DNA from: Streptomyces sp. NBC_00285
GTDB lineage: Bacteria > Actinomycetota > Actinomycetes > Streptomycetales > Streptomycetaceae
Assembly: GCF_036174265.1 (NCBI RefSeq)
Contig: NZ_CP108055.1
Span: 6,448,001-6,512,000, forward strand
Length of the DNA: 64,000 nucleotides
Direction: 5' to 3'
Numbering within the stretch: the first letter of the stretch is position 1; each line of letters opens with the position of its first letter. The notes beneath the pieces were generated by a model. That model worked only from the letters and a program-made list of their open reading frames with translations. It made no database searches and was not told the DNA's origin. Positions 39,011 through 49,431 of this stretch are shown piece by piece. Both the position numbers and the translations under genes were made by a program.

Positions 39011-39040
39011 GGGCCCGTACGACTTCGGTCGTACGGGCCC
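39011..39040 (+). terminator. Terminator after tuf
   Basis: GGGCCCGTACGAC (39011-39023) pairs perfectly with GTCGTACGGGCCC (39028-39040) across TTCG, followed by TTT. Confidence 0.9.
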
Positions 39041-39238
39041 TTTCGGGTTGCCCCGCCGACAGGTGAAGTCTCCGAGAACTCCGGGGGACGGCTCGGCGAG
39101 GGTTGCGGCAACTCCCGGCGCCCGTGCGAGGAATGTTCTTGTCTGGTCGCTGTGGGGTGGTTGTGAGGGTCGTAGCCTGAGGCGTCCGGTGGCCACTCCC
39201 GGCCCGGGATTCCCTCGCGAGGACGGACGGACACGCAG

Positions 39239-40429
39239 GTGTCGATACAGGACGCGGAGAGCAGAACGTCGATGCCGCGAAGGGTCGTCGGTGGCCGGCC
39301 GCTTCCGCCCCTCGCCGTGCCCGCCGCGCCGGGCCGGCCCGCCCGCGCCGCCGTACGCGACCGCGCGGGTCGCCGGCTCTACGCCATCGACGGCATCCGG
39401 CTCCTCGCCGCGCTCATGGTCGTCATGCACCACTACGCCGGCACGAACCGCGTCGACCAGCCCGGCAACCGCATCTGGGACCGGCCGGTATCCGACATCA
39501 TGCCGACGGTCTTCCGGTTCTCGTCCTACGGCTGGATCGGCGTCGAGATCTTCTTCGTGATCAGCGGCTTCGTGATCTGCATGTCCTGCTGGGGCCGTAC
39601 CCCGAGGCAGTTCTTCGTGTCCCGGGTGATCCGGCTGTACCCGGCGTACTGGTTCGCCATCGCCTTCACGACCGCCGTCCTGATGCTGCTGCCCGGCGTC
39701 TGGGACCGCCTGCGCATGCGGGACGTACTCCTCAACATCACGATGCTCCAGTCCGGTTCGGGCGTCATGAACGTCGACGGCGTCTACTGGACCCTCTGGT
39801 CGGAGCTGCGCTTCTACCTGCTGTTCCTCGTCGTCGTGTGGACGGGCCTGACCTACCGCAAGGTCGTCGTCTTCTGCTGTGTGTGGGGCGCCGCGGCCAT
39901 GCTCGCCCCGATCTCCGAGCTGCCCCTCCTCGAACTGCTCGCGAACCCCGAGGGCGCCTGGTACTTCATCGCGGGTCTGGCGTTGTACCTGATGCACCGC
40001 TTCGGCCAGGACCTGTTGCTGTGGGGCATCCTGGCGATGGCCTGGCTGATGGGCCAGCGGGAACTGGGCATCCGGATCGACGAGGTCGAGCATGTGTCGG
40101 GGTGGCGGGGGAGTGTCCTGATCTTCACGGTCTTCCTGCTCGCCATGGTCGCCATCGCCCTCGGCGCCACGGACCGTATCCGCTGGAAATGGCTGGTGAC
40201 GGCGGGCGCGCTCACCTATCCGCTCTACCTGATGCACTACGCGGCCGGCACGGCGGTCATCAACCGCCTGCGCGACACGATGGACGCCCGCCTGCTGATC
40301 GTGTGCGTCATCGCCGGGTTCATGCTGCTGAGCTGGCTGGTGCACCGGTTCGTGGAGCGTCCGGTGGCGGGACTGCTGAAGCGGGGGCTGGACACGTCGT
40401 TCGCGCGGCTCAGGAACGCCGGAGCCTGA
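39239..40429 (+). CDS. Acyltransferase 3 family membrane protein
   Basis: The 396-aa protein has about ten membrane spans and the family marks: [16 protein letters not shown] (active-site His of the first span), [20 protein letters not shown] and [15 protein letters not shown]. These enzymes O-acylate sugars, glycolipids or natural products in the cytoplasmic membrane. Acceptor is unknown. The GTG at 39239 adds 44 residues before the first conserved block; the ATG at 39272 is an alternative. It begins the non-ribosomal insert between the str and S10 operons. Confidence 0.88.
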   Translation: MSIQDAESRTSMPRRVVGGRPLPPLAVPAAPGRPARAAVRDRAGRRLYAIDGIRLLAALMVVMHHYAGTNRVDQPGNRIWDRPVSDIMPTVFRFSSYGWIGVEIFFVISGFVICMSCWGRTPRQFFVSRVIRLYPAYWFAIAFTTAVLMLLPGVWDRLRMRDVLLNITMLQSGSGVMNVDGVYWTLWSELRFYLLFLVVVWTGLTYRKVVVFCCVWGAAAMLAPISELPLLELLANPEGAWYFIAGLALYLMHRFGQDLLLWGILAMAWLMGQRELGIRIDEVEHVSGWRGSVLIFTVFLLAMVAIALGATDRIRWKWLVTAGALTYPLYLMHYAAGTAVINRLRDTMDARLLIVCVIAGFMLLSWLVHRFVERPVAGLLKRGLDTSFARLRNAGA

Positions 40430-40525
40430 ACCTGTACGACGGCTCGGGCTGAGCACTGGCATCTGCGCCAGCATCTGAGTACGAACGCTCATGCGACCGC
40501 GTCGCCCGGGCGGTGTGATGGACCC

Positions 40526-40879
40526 ATGCCGGACCTCATACTCGACGACGACCGCGCGACCGGAGCCTGGGTCGCCCCGCTGCTCTCGACGCTCCTGACC
40601 CTGCCCGCGTGCCTGGCCGCCTACGTCTTCGGCGGGCTCTCCGTGATGGCGTGCGACTCCTGCGCGGGCCCCGAGGCCGACCGCTTCGAGTCGAGCTTCG
40701 GCCTCGCCTTCCCGGTGCTGCTCGGGGGCCTGGGTCTCACCCTGTTCCTGCTGGCGGCCGGCTGGGCCCTGCCGTGGGAGCGCCGCAACTCGGCCCGCCG
40801 GGTGGGGCTCGCGCTCGCCGCACCGACGATGGTGCCGTGCGTGTACCTCGTGTTCGCGGCGCTGGTCGACTGGCCGTAG
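40526..40879 (+). CDS. Small membrane protein, hypothetical
   Basis: The 117-aa protein appears to have three membrane segments (about residues 14-34, 55-75 and 90-110), with two Cys in the loop MACDSCAGPEADRF. No family recognised. It converges with the HTH gene to the right, only one base apart. The start ATG at 40526 gives an Asp-rich N terminus (LILDDDR). Confidence 0.65.
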   Translation: MPDLILDDDRATGAWVAPLLSTLLTLPACLAAYVFGGLSVMACDSCAGPEADRFESSFGLAFPVLLGGLGLTLFLLAAGWALPWERRNSARRVGLALAAPTMVPCVYLVFAALVDWP

Positions 40880-40880
40880 G

Positions 40881-41912
40881 TCAGGCGAAGGTCATCACTG
40901 GCAGACGTACGGCCACCTGGATCGCGCCTACGGGTGTGCCTCCGGGCTTCGGGCAGGGGGCGGTGTCCTTCGGCTGCGAACCGGCACGTCTGTCAGGTTC
41001 CCGAACCGTGCTGCCACGGCCTGCCTCACGACAGTCGCGGCAGCGGGGGTTCTCCTGTTCCCAGGTCCGGAAGCCCCGGTCGCAGCCGTCGCAGTTGGCC
41101 ATCGGGGGTGGAGGGGTGGGGTCGCTGCCGGGTGGCGGGGCGGGAGGTGCCGGAGCCGGGAGGAACTCGGTGAGCCGGTGGGCGAGCAGCGCCGCGGGAT
41201 GGCGCAGGGGCTCGCGCGGGAGATCCGAGGTCAGCGAATGACGTACGGCTTCGGGACCCGCGCCGCGTTCCAGCCAGGCGGCGACGGCGGGGGCGAGTCG
41301 CCGGACATCGCGTTCGGCGAGGAGGAAGCGCGGGTCGTCGCGGTGGAGCGTGGCGAGGAGAGCGGTGGCGGCGCGCTGGAGCTCCGGGTCGGGGTCCTGG
41401 GGCTCGGGGAGCGGGGGTTTGGACGCGGGGGAGGGCGGGGGTGGCGCGGGTGTCGTTGGCCGGGGTTCCGGGGCGCTGGGCTGTGGCGGCGGTACGGCGT
41501 CGGAGGCCGGACGGGGTGGTCCCTTGGGGGCGGTGGGCGAGGGGCTGCTCTGGAGGTGCCGGTCCTGGGGCCGGTTGTACGACACCGTGTGCGTGACGAC
41601 CCGCCCGTTGGGGAGCCGTTTGCGCACCTGGGCCAGATAGCCGTGGGCCTTCAACTCACGCAGGGCGGCGGCGATACGGGTCTCGCCCTCGGTGAAGCGG
41701 TCGGCGAGCGACTTGATGTCGACGCGGGCCTCGTCCGGCAGTGACTGGATGTGCAGGGCGAGCCCGATCGCGGTGAGCGAGAGCTGCCGGTGCTGGGCGA
41801 GGTGGTTGCCGACGACCGTGAACCGGGTCGTGTGCGGGACCTTGATGTGGGTGACGCCGCGCGGATTCAGCGGCCGGGCGCACGGGGGCGCGCTAAGGTT
41901 CTGGGTATCCAT
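40881..41912 (-). CDS. Helix-turn-helix protein with Pro-rich linker
   Basis: The 343-aa protein opens with a winged-HTH-like domain: GVTHIKVPHTTRFTVVGNHL, then LSLTAIGLALHIQSL and ADRFTEGETRIAAALRELKAHGYL, the plan of replication-initiator-like helix-turn-helix domains widespread in Streptomyces. A long Pro/Ser linker (about residues 145-205), a helical domain and a C-terminal Cys cluster (NCDGCDRGF then NPRCRDCREAG, possibly zinc binding) follow. Function unknown; DNA binding is inferred. The ATG at 41912 has AAGGA seven bases upstream. Confidence 0.8.
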   Translation of the reverse strand: MDTQNLSAPPCARPLNPRGVTHIKVPHTTRFTVVGNHLAQHRQLSLTAIGLALHIQSLPDEARVDIKSLADRFTEGETRIAAALRELKAHGYLAQVRKRLPNGRVVTHTVSYNRPQDRHLQSSPSPTAPKGPPRPASDAVPPPQPSAPEPRPTTPAPPPPSPASKPPLPEPQDPDPELQRAATALLATLHRDDPRFLLAERDVRRLAPAVAAWLERGAGPEAVRHSLTSDLPREPLRHPAALLAHRLTEFLPAPAPPAPPPGSDPTPPPPMANCDGCDRGFRTWEQENPRCRDCREAGRGSTVREPDRRAGSQPKDTAPCPKPGGTPVGAIQVAVRLPVMTFA

Positions 41913-42301
41913 CGGGAAGTCCTTGTCTTCCTCGGTGGTCAGGCCCTCGCACTGGGATTGCCGTCCCGGCGGGGGCCGTCGCATGTCTGCGGTGGTGTGA
42001 TCGCGGCGAGCATATGCCAGCGAACCGGTAGGAAATCCAGCTGAGTTGAGGCACGCCACTCATACGGGTGACCAGGGTTCCTGTGAAGGCTCGGTGGGGT
42101 GGGGTGGGGTTGGTTCTTTCCCTTGTTTTCGTCAGAAGGCTTTGATCACGCGTGGAGCCGGGCGGCGGAGTACCGGCACGTGGCGGACCGCGTTCCGGTG
42201 GGGCGAGGACGTTTTCGCGTCATTGACCTCGGTGTGGAGCGTGTCGCCAACGGGGTGGAGGGCGAGGCTGAAATCCCGCCCGGGGGTGACTGTCGGCCCG
42301 T

Positions 42302-42502
42302 CACCCCAAGCCCCCGGCTCAGCCGAACGCCAGCTTCCCTGTCGTCCGGCAGCGTGACGTCGACCGGGACGGCTACGCCGACCTCCTGGTCTCCGACGAG
42401 TTCGAGAACTACGACACCAGCGTGCTGCTGCCGGCTGGATCGGGCGGCGTGACCGCCTCCGCTGTCAGGGAGCTGTCCGTGCTCGCCGACTTCCCGCAGT
42501 AG
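42302..42502 (+). pseudogene. FG-GAP/VCBS-repeat protein, C-terminal remnant
   Basis: Reading to the TAG at 42500-42502 gives SFPVVRQRDVDRDGYADLLV followed by SDEFENYDTSVLLPAGSGG, a Ca-binding DxDxDGYxD repeat of FG-GAP proteins. There is no start codon or signal peptide in frame, and only the last repeat is present. The rest of 41913-42611 shows no supported gene. Confidence 0.5.
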
Positions 42503-42611
42503 GTGCGTACGGTCGCTGTCCGCTGTTTGTCCGGTGCTGTCCGGGCTTGTCGGGGCCGGGTTCGTGGGTAGGGCGGCGGTGTGGCGCAGTGGGACGACGG
42601 AGGGGTGCGCG

Positions 42612-43484
42612 ATGGTCGACGGTGAGGCGGGGCGGCTCAAGGGTGAGGCGGACGAGCCGGGTTGGGAGGTTGATCCGGATGACGAGTGGGGGCTCGCGGT
42701 CATCGGGACCGTGGGGCGGCAGTTGAGGCTTCGGCGGGAGGCGGCGGGGCTGCGGGCCGGGGAGTTCGGGGAGCGGCTCGGGTACGGCGAGGACATGGTC
42801 TACAAGATCGAGGGCGGGAAGCGGATCCCCCGGCCCGAGTATCTGGACGACGCCGACCAGGTGTTGGAGGCGGGCGGGCTCATCTCCGCGATGAAGGAGG
42901 ACGTGGAGAAGGTCCGGTACCCGAAGAAGGTGCGGGCCCTGGGGGAGCTGGAGGCGAAGGCGGTCGAGCTTCAGCTCTACGACCCCCTCAACATCCACGG
43001 GCTGCTCCAGACGCCGGAGTACGCGCGCGGGCTGCTGTTGATGCGGCGCCCCGCGTACAGCTCGGACGAGGTGGAGCGGTTCATCGCCGCGCGGGTGGCC
43101 CGCAGAGCGGTCTTCGAGCGGGACCCGGCGCCCGAGATCAGCTTCGTGCTGGAGGAGTGGTCGTTGCGGCGTCCGCTCGGTGGGCGCGCGGCGCTGCGGG
43201 GCCAGCTCGAACACCTGCTGGAGGTGGCGCGGCTGCGGAACGTCGAGCTTCAGGTGATGCCGATGGATCGGGAGGAGCACGCGGGACTGGCGGGCGGCAT
43301 TGAGGTGCTGAAGTTCGAGGACGGTTCTGCCGTGGGGCGTTCGCCTGTGGTGGCGCACGGGCGGCCGGTCCACGAGCCCAAGCACCTCCGTATCCTTGAG
43401 CTGCGGTACGGAATCATCCGGGCTCAGGCGCTCACTCCTCGTGAGTCGCTGGCCTTCGTCGAGCGCCTGCTGGGGGAGACATGA
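42612..43484 (+). CDS. Xre-family regulator with DUF5753-like domain
   Basis: The 290-aa protein has an HTH_3/HTH_31 domain (LRLRREAAGLRAGEFGERLGY, then EDMVYKIEGGKRIPRPEYL) and a C-terminal DUF5753-type ligand or regulatory domain (KAVELQLYDPLNIHGLLQTPEYARGLL, ISFVLEEWSLRRPLGG, QVMPMDREEHAGLAGG). It belongs to the large WhiJ-like group, which work with a DUF397 partner; the next gene is one, overlapping by 4 bp (ATGA). The ATG at 42612 has GGAGGGG upstream. Confidence 0.93.
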   Translation: MVDGEAGRLKGEADEPGWEVDPDDEWGLAVIGTVGRQLRLRREAAGLRAGEFGERLGYGEDMVYKIEGGKRIPRPEYLDDADQVLEAGGLISAMKEDVEKVRYPKKVRALGELEAKAVELQLYDPLNIHGLLQTPEYARGLLLMRRPAYSSDEVERFIAARVARRAVFERDPAPEISFVLEEWSLRRPLGGRAALRGQLEHLLEVARLRNVELQVMPMDREEHAGLAGGIEVLKFEDGSAVGRSPVVAHGRPVHEPKHLRILELRYGIIRAQALTPRESLAFVERLLGET

Positions 43485-43681
43485 TCCACGAGACCGACTC
43501 CGCGTTGGAGTGGTTCAAGAGCAGCTACAGCAGCAGCAGTGAGGGCGACTCCTGCGTCGAGGTCGCCACCACTCCCGGCACGGTCCACGTCCGCGACTCC
43601 AAGTTCCGCGACGCCGGTCCCCGGTTCGCGCTGACTGCGGGGGCCTGGGCCCGTTTCCTGCCGTTCGCGTCGGAGAGCTGA
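43481..43681 (+). CDS. DUF397 protein, partner of the Xre regulator
   Basis: The 66-aa protein shows the DUF397 pattern WFKSSYSSSSEGDSCVEVA, VHVRDSKF and FLPF near the end. In Streptomyces such proteins pair with WhiJ-like regulators and modulate their DNA binding. The start overlaps the regulator stop (ATGA), implying coupled translation. Confidence 0.93.
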   Translation: MIHETDSALEWFKSSYSSSSEGDSCVEVATTPGTVHVRDSKFRDAGPRFALTAGAWARFLPFASES

Positions 43682-43955
43682 TTCGCGGCGGGGAGCGGAT
43701 TCTCCATGAGGGGGATGAGGTCCGGCCGGCCGAGCCGGCCTCCGGCCCGGCGCACGACCGTCACTGGTGACCGAGGTGCTGCGCACCCGGATGCCGGCAC
43801 GCTGTGAGGCCTGCTCGTCGTGGTCGCCGGACTCCTCGTCCCACGGCCTCGCCCGATCCGGGCTGTCTGCTGTGAGCTGCTGCCGCGCACCCCGCGGTGT
43901 GTCCCTCGCGGCGTCCTGGAGTGTTGACCGTCACACGTGGACGTTCGAGCCGTGT

Positions 43956-43983
43956 TTGACCTGCGTCACTCTAGGGGTAAGGT
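43956..43983 (+). promoter_or_regulatory. Likely rpsJ (S10 operon) promoter
   Basis: TTGACC (43956-43961), a 16-bp spacer and TAAGGT (43978-43983). CAGACT around 44021 is a second -10 candidate. Confidence 0.5.
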
Positions 43984-44245
43984 CTCCGGCTCGATTGGCC
44001 AGGCCCGTGCCCCGTATGGCAGACTAGCGGGGTTGCTCGGTCGAGTGTTGATGCTGTGCGCCTCCCGCCGGGAGGACCGGAAGCGAGTCCCACAGTACTC
44101 GTCGCCCTAACTGCCGTAAGGCAGCGCTGGGGCGGACGTACGGGAATCTTTCGGGAAGCGGAGTGCGGCACTGGCCAGGCGCCCGATGAACCTCTTTCCC
44201 AGGCAGGGGATGTTCGAACAAGGGACATCTATGTCGGTGAGAGTG

Positions 44246-44270
44246 CGACACACCCGACCGCGTGGGTCGG
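44246..44270 (+). promoter_or_regulatory. Leader hairpin shared with rpsL (copy 2)
   Basis: Identical over 25 nt to 34549-34573, with CCGACC able to pair with GGTCGG. It lies 60 nt before rpsJ, similar to its placement before rpsL. Confidence 0.6.
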
Positions 44271-44330
44271 ACAGAGGTCGAAGGAACACCGGGTTCCAGA
44301 GCGGTAAATAGACAGGACTACGGAGTAGCC

Positions 44331-44639
44331 ATGGCGGGACAGAAGATCCGCATCCGGCTCAAGGCCTACGACCACGAGGTCATCGACTCTTCGGCGAAGA
44401 AGATCGTCGAGACGGTGACTCGCACTGGTGCGTCGGTCGCGGGCCCGGTGCCGCTGCCCACTGAGAAGAACGTGTACTGCGTCATCAAGTCGCCGCACAA
44501 GTACAAGGACTCGCGCGAGCACTTCGAGATGCGCACGCACAAGCGCCTGATCGACATCCTCGACCCGACGCCCAAGACCGTTGACTCTTTGATGCGACTC
44601 GACCTCCCGGCCGGTGTCGACATCGAGATCAAGCTCTGA
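44331..44639 (+). CDS. rpsJ: 30S ribosomal protein S10
   Basis: The 102-aa protein starts [20 protein letters not shown] and keeps [15 protein letters not shown] and [15 protein letters not shown]. First gene of the S10 operon; also the NusE partner of NusB in antitermination. The ATG at 44331 gives the family length; the upstream in-frame start would include the leader. Confidence 0.99.
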   Translation: MAGQKIRIRLKAYDHEVIDSSAKKIVETVTRTGASVAGPVPLPTEKNVYCVIKSPHKYKDSREHFEMRTHKRLIDILDPTPKTVDSLMRLDLPAGVDIEIKL

Positions 44640-44656
44640 AGGCCGGTGATCTGAGA

Positions 44657-45301
44657 ATGGCTAAGCAGATCAAGGGCATCCTGGGCGAGAAGCTCGGCAT
44701 GACGCAGGTGTGGGACGAGAACAACCGTGTTGTTCCGGTCACCGTCGTCAAGGCCAGCCCCAACGTCGTGACCCAGGTGCGTACGAACGATGTCGACGGC
44801 TACGAGTCGGTCCAGATCGCCTTCGGCGAGATCGACCCTCGCAAGGTGAACAAGCCCCTCAAGGGTCACTTCGCCAAGGCCGACGTCACGCCCCGCCGCC
44901 ACCTCGTCGAGATCCGCACCGCGGACGCCTCCGAGTACACGCTGGGCCAGGAGATCTCCGCGGAGGTCTTCGAGGCCGGCGTCAAGGTGGACGTGACCGG
45001 CAAGAGCAAGGGCAAGGGCTTCGCCGGTGTCATGAAGCGTCACAACTTCAAGGGACTCGGCGCCGGTCACGGCACCCAGCGCAAGCACCGCTCTCCCGGC
45101 TCCATCGGTGGCTGTGCCACCCCGGGCCGTGTGTTCAAGGGCCTCCGCATGGCGGGTCGCATGGGCAACGAGCGGGTCACCACCCAGAACCTGACCGTTC
45201 ACGCCGTTGACGCGGAGAAGGGCCTGCTCCTCATCAAGGGCGCGGTTCCTGGTCCGAACGGCGGCCTCGTCCTGGTCCGCACTGCGGCCAAGGGGGCCTG
45301 A
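44657..45301 (+). CDS. rplC: 50S ribosomal protein L3
   Basis: The 214-aa protein starts [20 protein letters not shown] and contains [45 protein letters not shown] and RMGNERVT. L3 reaches the peptidyl transferase centre. It lies 17 bp after rpsJ and 5 bp before rplD. Confidence 0.99.
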   Translation: MAKQIKGILGEKLGMTQVWDENNRVVPVTVVKASPNVVTQVRTNDVDGYESVQIAFGEIDPRKVNKPLKGHFAKADVTPRRHLVEIRTADASEYTLGQEISAEVFEAGVKVDVTGKSKGKGFAGVMKRHNFKGLGAGHGTQRKHRSPGSIGGCATPGRVFKGLRMAGRMGNERVTTQNLTVHAVDAEKGLLLIKGAVPGPNGGLVLVRTAAKGA

Positions 45302-45306
45302 GGACT

Positions 45307-45963
45307 ATGAGCACCATTGACATTCTGTCGCCCTCCGGCGACACCGCCGGGACCGTTGAGCTCCCGGCCGAGATCTTCGATGTAGAGAAGATCAGCATCC
45401 CGCTGCTTCACCAGGTTGTCGTCGCACAGCTGGCCGCTGCCCGTCAGGGCACGCACAAGGTCAAGCGTCGTGGCGAGGTCCGCGGTGGCGGCAAGAAGCC
45501 CTACCGCCAGAAGGGCACCGGCCGCGCCCGTCAGGGTTCGACCCGTGCGCCGCAGTTCGCCGGCGGTGGTGTCGTTCACGGCCCCACCCCGCGTGACTAC
45601 TCGCAGCGGACCCCGAAGAAGATGAAGGCCGCGGCCCTGCGCCACGCCCTCACCGACCGGGCCCGCAACAACCGCATCCACGTCGTCTCCGGCGTCCTCG
45701 AGGGCGAGTCGCCTTCGACGAAGGCCGCCAAGACGCTCTTCGGCAAGATCAGCGAGCGCAAGAACCTGCTGCTCGTCATCGACCGTGCCGACGAGGCCGC
45801 GTGGCTGTCCGCTCGTAACCTGCCCCAGGTCCACATCCTGGAGCCGGGCCAGCTGAACACGTACGACGTTCTCGTCTCGGACGACGTGGTCTTCACCCAG
45901 GCCGCTTTCGAGTCCTTCGTGTCTGGCCCCAAGGCCGCTGACACCGAAGGGAGCGAAGCCTGA
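45307..45963 (+). CDS. rplD: 50S ribosomal protein L4
   Basis: The 218-aa protein has the L4 tunnel loop ([20 protein letters not shown], then [14 protein letters not shown]). In enterobacteria L4 represses the S10 operon at its leader; a similar role here is not shown. The stop overlaps the rplW start (TGATG). Confidence 0.99.
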   Translation: MSTIDILSPSGDTAGTVELPAEIFDVEKISIPLLHQVVVAQLAAARQGTHKVKRRGEVRGGGKKPYRQKGTGRARQGSTRAPQFAGGGVVHGPTPRDYSQRTPKKMKAAALRHALTDRARNNRIHVVSGVLEGESPSTKAAKTLFGKISERKNLLLVIDRADEAAWLSARNLPQVHILEPGQLNTYDVLVSDDVVFTQAAFESFVSGPKAADTEGSEA

Positions 45964-46382
45964 TGGCTACGCGTCACCCGAGCATCGCCTCGAAGGCCGC
46001 CAAGGCCAAGAAGGTAGCGCGCGTCGCCAAGGCGAAGCGTCACGCCACCGAGGGCAAGAACACCGTCGTCACGCCCGCCAGCAAGTCGTTCACGGACCAC
46101 CGTGACGTCCTGCTGAAGCCGGTCGTGTCCGAGAAGAGCTACGCGCTTCTCGACGAGGGCAAGTACACGTTCGTCGTGGCCCCCGGCGCCAACAAGACCC
46201 AGATCAAGCAGGCCGTCCAGGCGGTCTTCTCGGTCAAGGTCACCGGCGTCAACACGATCAACCGCCAGGGCAAGCGCAAGCGGACGAAGACGGGCTTCGG
46301 CAAGCGTGCCGACAGCAAGCGCGCGATCGTGACCCTTGCCGAGGGCGACCGTATCGACATCTTCGGCGGTCCGACCGCGTAA
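45963..46382 (+). CDS. rplW: 50S ribosomal protein L23
   Basis: The 139-aa protein has an actinobacterial Lys/Ala-rich N-terminal extension ([18 protein letters not shown]), then the conserved core [39 protein letters not shown]23 sits at the tunnel exit and docks trigger factor, SRP and SecYEG. The extension makes it longer than the usual 95-100 residues. Confidence 0.98.
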   Translation: MATRHPSIASKAAKAKKVARVAKAKRHATEGKNTVVTPASKSFTDHRDVLLKPVVSEKSYALLDEGKYTFVVAPGANKTQIKQAVQAVFSVKVTGVNTINRQGKRKRTKTGFGKRADSKRAIVTLAEGDRIDIFGGPTA

Positions 46383-46420
46383 GCGGGTCGGATCGTCCGA
46401 TATCGGACGAGGACTGAGAA

Positions 46421-47257
46421 ATGGGAATCCGCAAGTACAAGCCGACTACGCCGGGCCGTCGCGGCTCGAGCGTCGCCGACTTCGTCGAGGTCACGCGGTC
46501 CACGCCGGAGAAGTCGCTGGTCCGCCCGCTGCACAGCAAGGGCGGCCGTAACAACGCCGGTCGTGTGACCGTTCGCCACCAGGGTGGCGGACACAAGCGC
46601 GCCTACCGAGTGATCGACTTCCGTCGTCACGACAAGGACGGCGTGCCGGCGAAGGTCGCGCACATCGAGTACGACCCCAACCGCACCGCGCGCATCGCGC
46701 TGCTGCACTACGTGGACGGCGAGAAGCGCTACATCCTCGCCCCGCGCAACCTGCAGCAGGGTGACCGCGTCGAGAACGGTCCCGGGGCCGACATCAAGCC
46801 GGGCAACAACCTGGCGATCCGCAACATCCCGGTCGGTACCACGATCCACGCGATCGAGATCCGTCCCGGTGGCGGCGCCAAGTTCGCCCGCTCCGCCGGT
46901 GCCTCGGTGCAGCTGCTCGCGAAGGAGGGCACCATGGCCCACCTTCGTATGCCGTCCGGTGAGATCCGTCTGGTCGACCAGCGCTGCCGCGCCACGGTCG
47001 GCGAGGTCGGCAACGCCGAGCAGAGCAACATCAACTGGGGCAAGGCCGGTCGTAAGCGCTGGCTGGGCGTCCGCCCGACCGTTCGCGGTGTGGCGATGAA
47101 CCCGGTTGACCACCCGCACGGTGGTGGTGAGGGCAAGACCTCCGGTGGTCGCCACCCGGTCTCGCCGTGGGGTCAGAAGGAGGGTCGTACTCGTTCGCCG
47201 AAGAAGGCTTCGAACAAGTACATCGTCCGCCGCCGCAAGACGAACAAGAAGCGCTAG
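46421..47257 (+). CDS. rplB: 50S ribosomal protein L2
   Basis: The 278-aa protein starts [15 protein letters not shown] and keeps [19 protein letters not shown]-type centre [19 protein letters not shown] and [14 protein letters not shown] with the conserved His near the peptidyl transferase centre. 38 bp after rplW, 12 bp before rpsS. Confidence 0.99.
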   Translation: MGIRKYKPTTPGRRGSSVADFVEVTRSTPEKSLVRPLHSKGGRNNAGRVTVRHQGGGHKRAYRVIDFRRHDKDGVPAKVAHIEYDPNRTARIALLHYVDGEKRYILAPRNLQQGDRVENGPGADIKPGNNLAIRNIPVGTTIHAIEIRPGGGAKFARSAGASVQLLAKEGTMAHLRMPSGEIRLVDQRCRATVGEVGNAEQSNINWGKAGRKRWLGVRPTVRGVAMNPVDHPHGGGEGKTSGGRHPVSPWGQKEGRTRSPKKASNKYIVRRRKTNKKR

Positions 47258-47269
47258 GAGCGGGTTTAG

Positions 47270-47551
47270 ATGCCGCGGAGTCTCAAGAAGGGGCCCTTCG
47301 TCGACGACCACCTGATCAAGAAGGTGGACGTCCAGAACGAAGCAGGCACCAAGAACGTCATCAAGACCTGGTCCCGTCGCTCCATGATCGTGCCGGCCAT
47401 GCTCGGCCACACGCTCGCGGTGCACAACGGCAAGATCCACATCCCGGTGTTCGTCACCGAGTCGATGGTCGGCCACAAGCTCGGCGAGTTCTCGCCGACG
47501 CGCACCTTCCGGGGTCACGTCAAGGACGACCGGAAGTCGAAGCGCCGCTAA
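47270..47551 (+). CDS. rpsS: 30S ribosomal protein S19
   Basis: The 93-aa protein starts [19 protein letters not shown] and contains [23 protein letters not shown] and [14 protein letters not shown]. It contacts the A-site side of the 30S head. Standard position between rplB and rplV. Confidence 0.99.
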   Translation: MPRSLKKGPFVDDHLIKKVDVQNEAGTKNVIKTWSRRSMIVPAMLGHTLAVHNGKIHIPVFVTESMVGHKLGEFSPTRTFRGHVKDDRKSKRR

Positions 47552-47595
47552 TCGCGGATCGCATTCAGACACGTAAGTAACTGAGAGGGACAACC

Positions 47596-47943
47596 ATGGA
47601 AGCCAGGGCCCAGGCGCGGTACATCCGCGTTACGCCCATGAAGGCCCGCCGCGTGGTGGACCTTATCCGTGGCATGGATGCCACGGAGGCTCAGGCTGTT
47701 CTGCGATTCGCTCCGCAGGCAGCCTCAGTGCCCGTCGGCAAGGTGCTCGACAGCGCCATCGCCAACGCCGCGCACAACTACGACCACACCGACGCCGACA
47801 GCCTCGTCATCTCCGAGGCGTACGTCGACGAGGGCCCGACCCTGAAGCGGTTCCGTCCGCGCGCCCAGGGCCGTGCCTACCGGATCCGCAAGCGGACCAG
47901 CCACATCACCGTGGTCGTCAGCAGCAAGGAAGGAACCCGGTAA
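47596..47943 (+). CDS. rplV: 50S ribosomal protein L22
   Basis: The 115-aa protein contains [20 protein letters not shown] and the C-terminal beta hairpin ([20 protein letters not shown]) that lines the exit tunnel, a site of macrolide-resistance changes; no unusual insert is seen. The stop overlaps the rpsC start (TAATG). Confidence 0.99.
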   Translation: MEARAQARYIRVTPMKARRVVDLIRGMDATEAQAVLRFAPQAASVPVGKVLDSAIANAAHNYDHTDADSLVISEAYVDEGPTLKRFRPRAQGRAYRIRKRTSHITVVVSSKEGTR

Positions 47944-48782
47944 TGGGCCAGAAGGTAAACCCGCACGGGTTCCGGCTCGGCATCACCACGGACTTCAAGT
48001 CCCGTTGGTACGCCGACAAGCTGTACAAGGACTACGTCAAGGAAGACGTCGCCATCCGTCGGATGATGACGTCCGGCATGGAGCGCGCCGGTATCTCGAA
48101 GGTTGAGATCGAGCGCACCCGCGACCGCGTCCGTGTGGACATCCACACCGCGCGTCCGGGCATCGTCATCGGCCGCCGTGGCGCCGAGGCCGACCGCATC
48201 CGCGGTGACCTCGAGAAGCTCACGGGCAAGCAGGTCCAGCTGAACATCCTCGAGGTCAAGAGCCCCGAGACGGACGCTCAGCTGGTTGCCCAGGCCGTTG
48301 CCGAGCAGCTCTCCTCCCGCGTCTCCTTCCGTCGCGCCATGCGTAAGAGCATGCAGGGCACGATGAAGGCCGGCGCCAAGGGCATCAAGATCCAGTGCGG
48401 TGGCCGCCTCGGTGGCGCCGAGATGTCCCGCTCGGAGTTCTACCGCGAGGGCCGCGTGCCCCTGCACACGCTCCGCGCGAACGTGGACTACGGCTTCTTC
48501 GAGGCCAAGACGACCTTCGGCCGCATCGGCGTGAAGGTCTGGATCTACAAGGGCGACGTCAAGAACATCGCCGAGGTCCGCGCTGAGAACGCAGCAGCCC
48601 GCGCCGGCAACCGCCCGGCCCGTGGTGGCGGCCCCGGCGCCGACCGCCCGGCCCGTGGTGGCCGTGGTGGCGAGCGCGGCGGTCGCGGTCGCAAGCCGCA
48701 GCAGGCTCCCGCTGCCGAGGCCCCCAAGGCCGAGGCTCCGGCGGCTGCCGCTCCGGCTGAGAGCACCGGAACGGAGGCCTGA
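47943..48782 (+). CDS. rpsC: 30S ribosomal protein S3
   Basis: The 279-aa protein starts [20 protein letters not shown], with the KH domain ([18 protein letters not shown]) and the C-terminal domain ([24 protein letters not shown]). An actinobacterial tail of Arg/Gly then Ala/Pro/Glu (from about residue 220) is present. S3 forms part of the mRNA entry helicase. Confidence 0.99.
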   Translation: MGQKVNPHGFRLGITTDFKSRWYADKLYKDYVKEDVAIRRMMTSGMERAGISKVEIERTRDRVRVDIHTARPGIVIGRRGAEADRIRGDLEKLTGKQVQLNILEVKSPETDAQLVAQAVAEQLSSRVSFRRAMRKSMQGTMKAGAKGIKIQCGGRLGGAEMSRSEFYREGRVPLHTLRANVDYGFFEAKTTFGRIGVKVWIYKGDVKNIAEVRAENAAARAGNRPARGGGPGADRPARGGRGGERGGRGRKPQQAPAAEAPKAEAPAAAAPAESTGTEA

Positions 48783-48787
48783 CCGAA

Positions 48788-49207
48788 ATGCTGATCCCCC
48801 GTAGGGTCAAGCACCGCAAGCAGCACCACCCCAAGCGCCGCGGTCAGGCCAAGGGTGGTACGACGGTCGCGTTCGGCGAGTACGGCATTCAGGCCCTCAC
48901 GCCGGCGTACGTGACCAACCGCCAGATCGAGGCGGCTCGTATCGCGATGACCCGCCACATCAAGCGTGGCGGCAAGGTCTGGATCAACATCTACCCGGAC
49001 CGCCCCCTCACGAAGAAGCCCGCCGAGACCCGCATGGGTTCCGGTAAGGGTTCGCCCGAGTGGTGGATCGCGAACGTGCACCCCGGTCGGGTCATGTTCG
49101 AGCTGTCCTACCCCAACGAGAAGATCGCCCGTGAGGCCCTGACTCGCGCAGCCCACAAGCTGCCGATGAAGTGCCGGATCGTCAAGCGCGAGGCAGGTGA
49201 AGCGTGA
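48788..49207 (+). CDS. rplP: 50S ribosomal protein L16
   Basis: The 139-aa protein starts [20 protein letters not shown] and keeps [31 protein letters not shown] sequence and GRVMFEL. It stabilises the A-site tRNA on the 50S subunit. The stop overlaps the start of rpmC. Confidence 0.99.
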   Translation: MLIPRRVKHRKQHHPKRRGQAKGGTTVAFGEYGIQALTPAYVTNRQIEAARIAMTRHIKRGGKVWINIYPDRPLTKKPAETRMGSGKGSPEWWIANVHPGRVMFELSYPNEKIAREALTRAAHKLPMKCRIVKREAGEA

Positions 49208-49431
49208 TGTCGGCCGGTACCAAGGCGTCCGAGCTGCGCGAACTGGGTGACGAGGAGCTTCTCAACAAGCTCCGCGAAGCCAAGGAAGAGCTGTTCAACC
49301 TCCGCTTCCAGGCGGCGACTGGTCAGCTCGAGAACCACGGTCGGCTCAAGGCCGTCCGTAAGGACATCGCGCGGATCTACACCCTGATGCGTGAGCGCGA
49401 GCTGGGCATCGAGACGGTGGAGAGCGCCTGA
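49207..49431 (+). CDS. rpmC: 50S ribosomal protein L29
   Basis: The 74-aa coiled-coil protein: [40 protein letters not shown]. It lies near the tunnel exit beside L23. ATG 49207 (MSAGTK) was chosen over the GTG one codon upstream; both are compatible with TGATG coupling. The stop overlaps rpsQ. Confidence 0.98.
   Translation: MSAGTKASELRELGDEELLNKLREAKEELFNLRFQAATGQLENHGRLKAVRKDIARIYTLMRERELGIETVESA

Larger units (their letters stand above)
43682..44330. other. S10 operon promoter and leader region
   Basis: No gene supported. After a short GGCCGGC/GCCGGCC hairpin near 43724-43740 there is a promoter candidate at 43956-43983 and a long rpsJ leader (about 340 nt). The leader has several potential stems and a 25-nt sequence shared with the rpsL leader (44246-44270). 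Confidence 0.6.
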
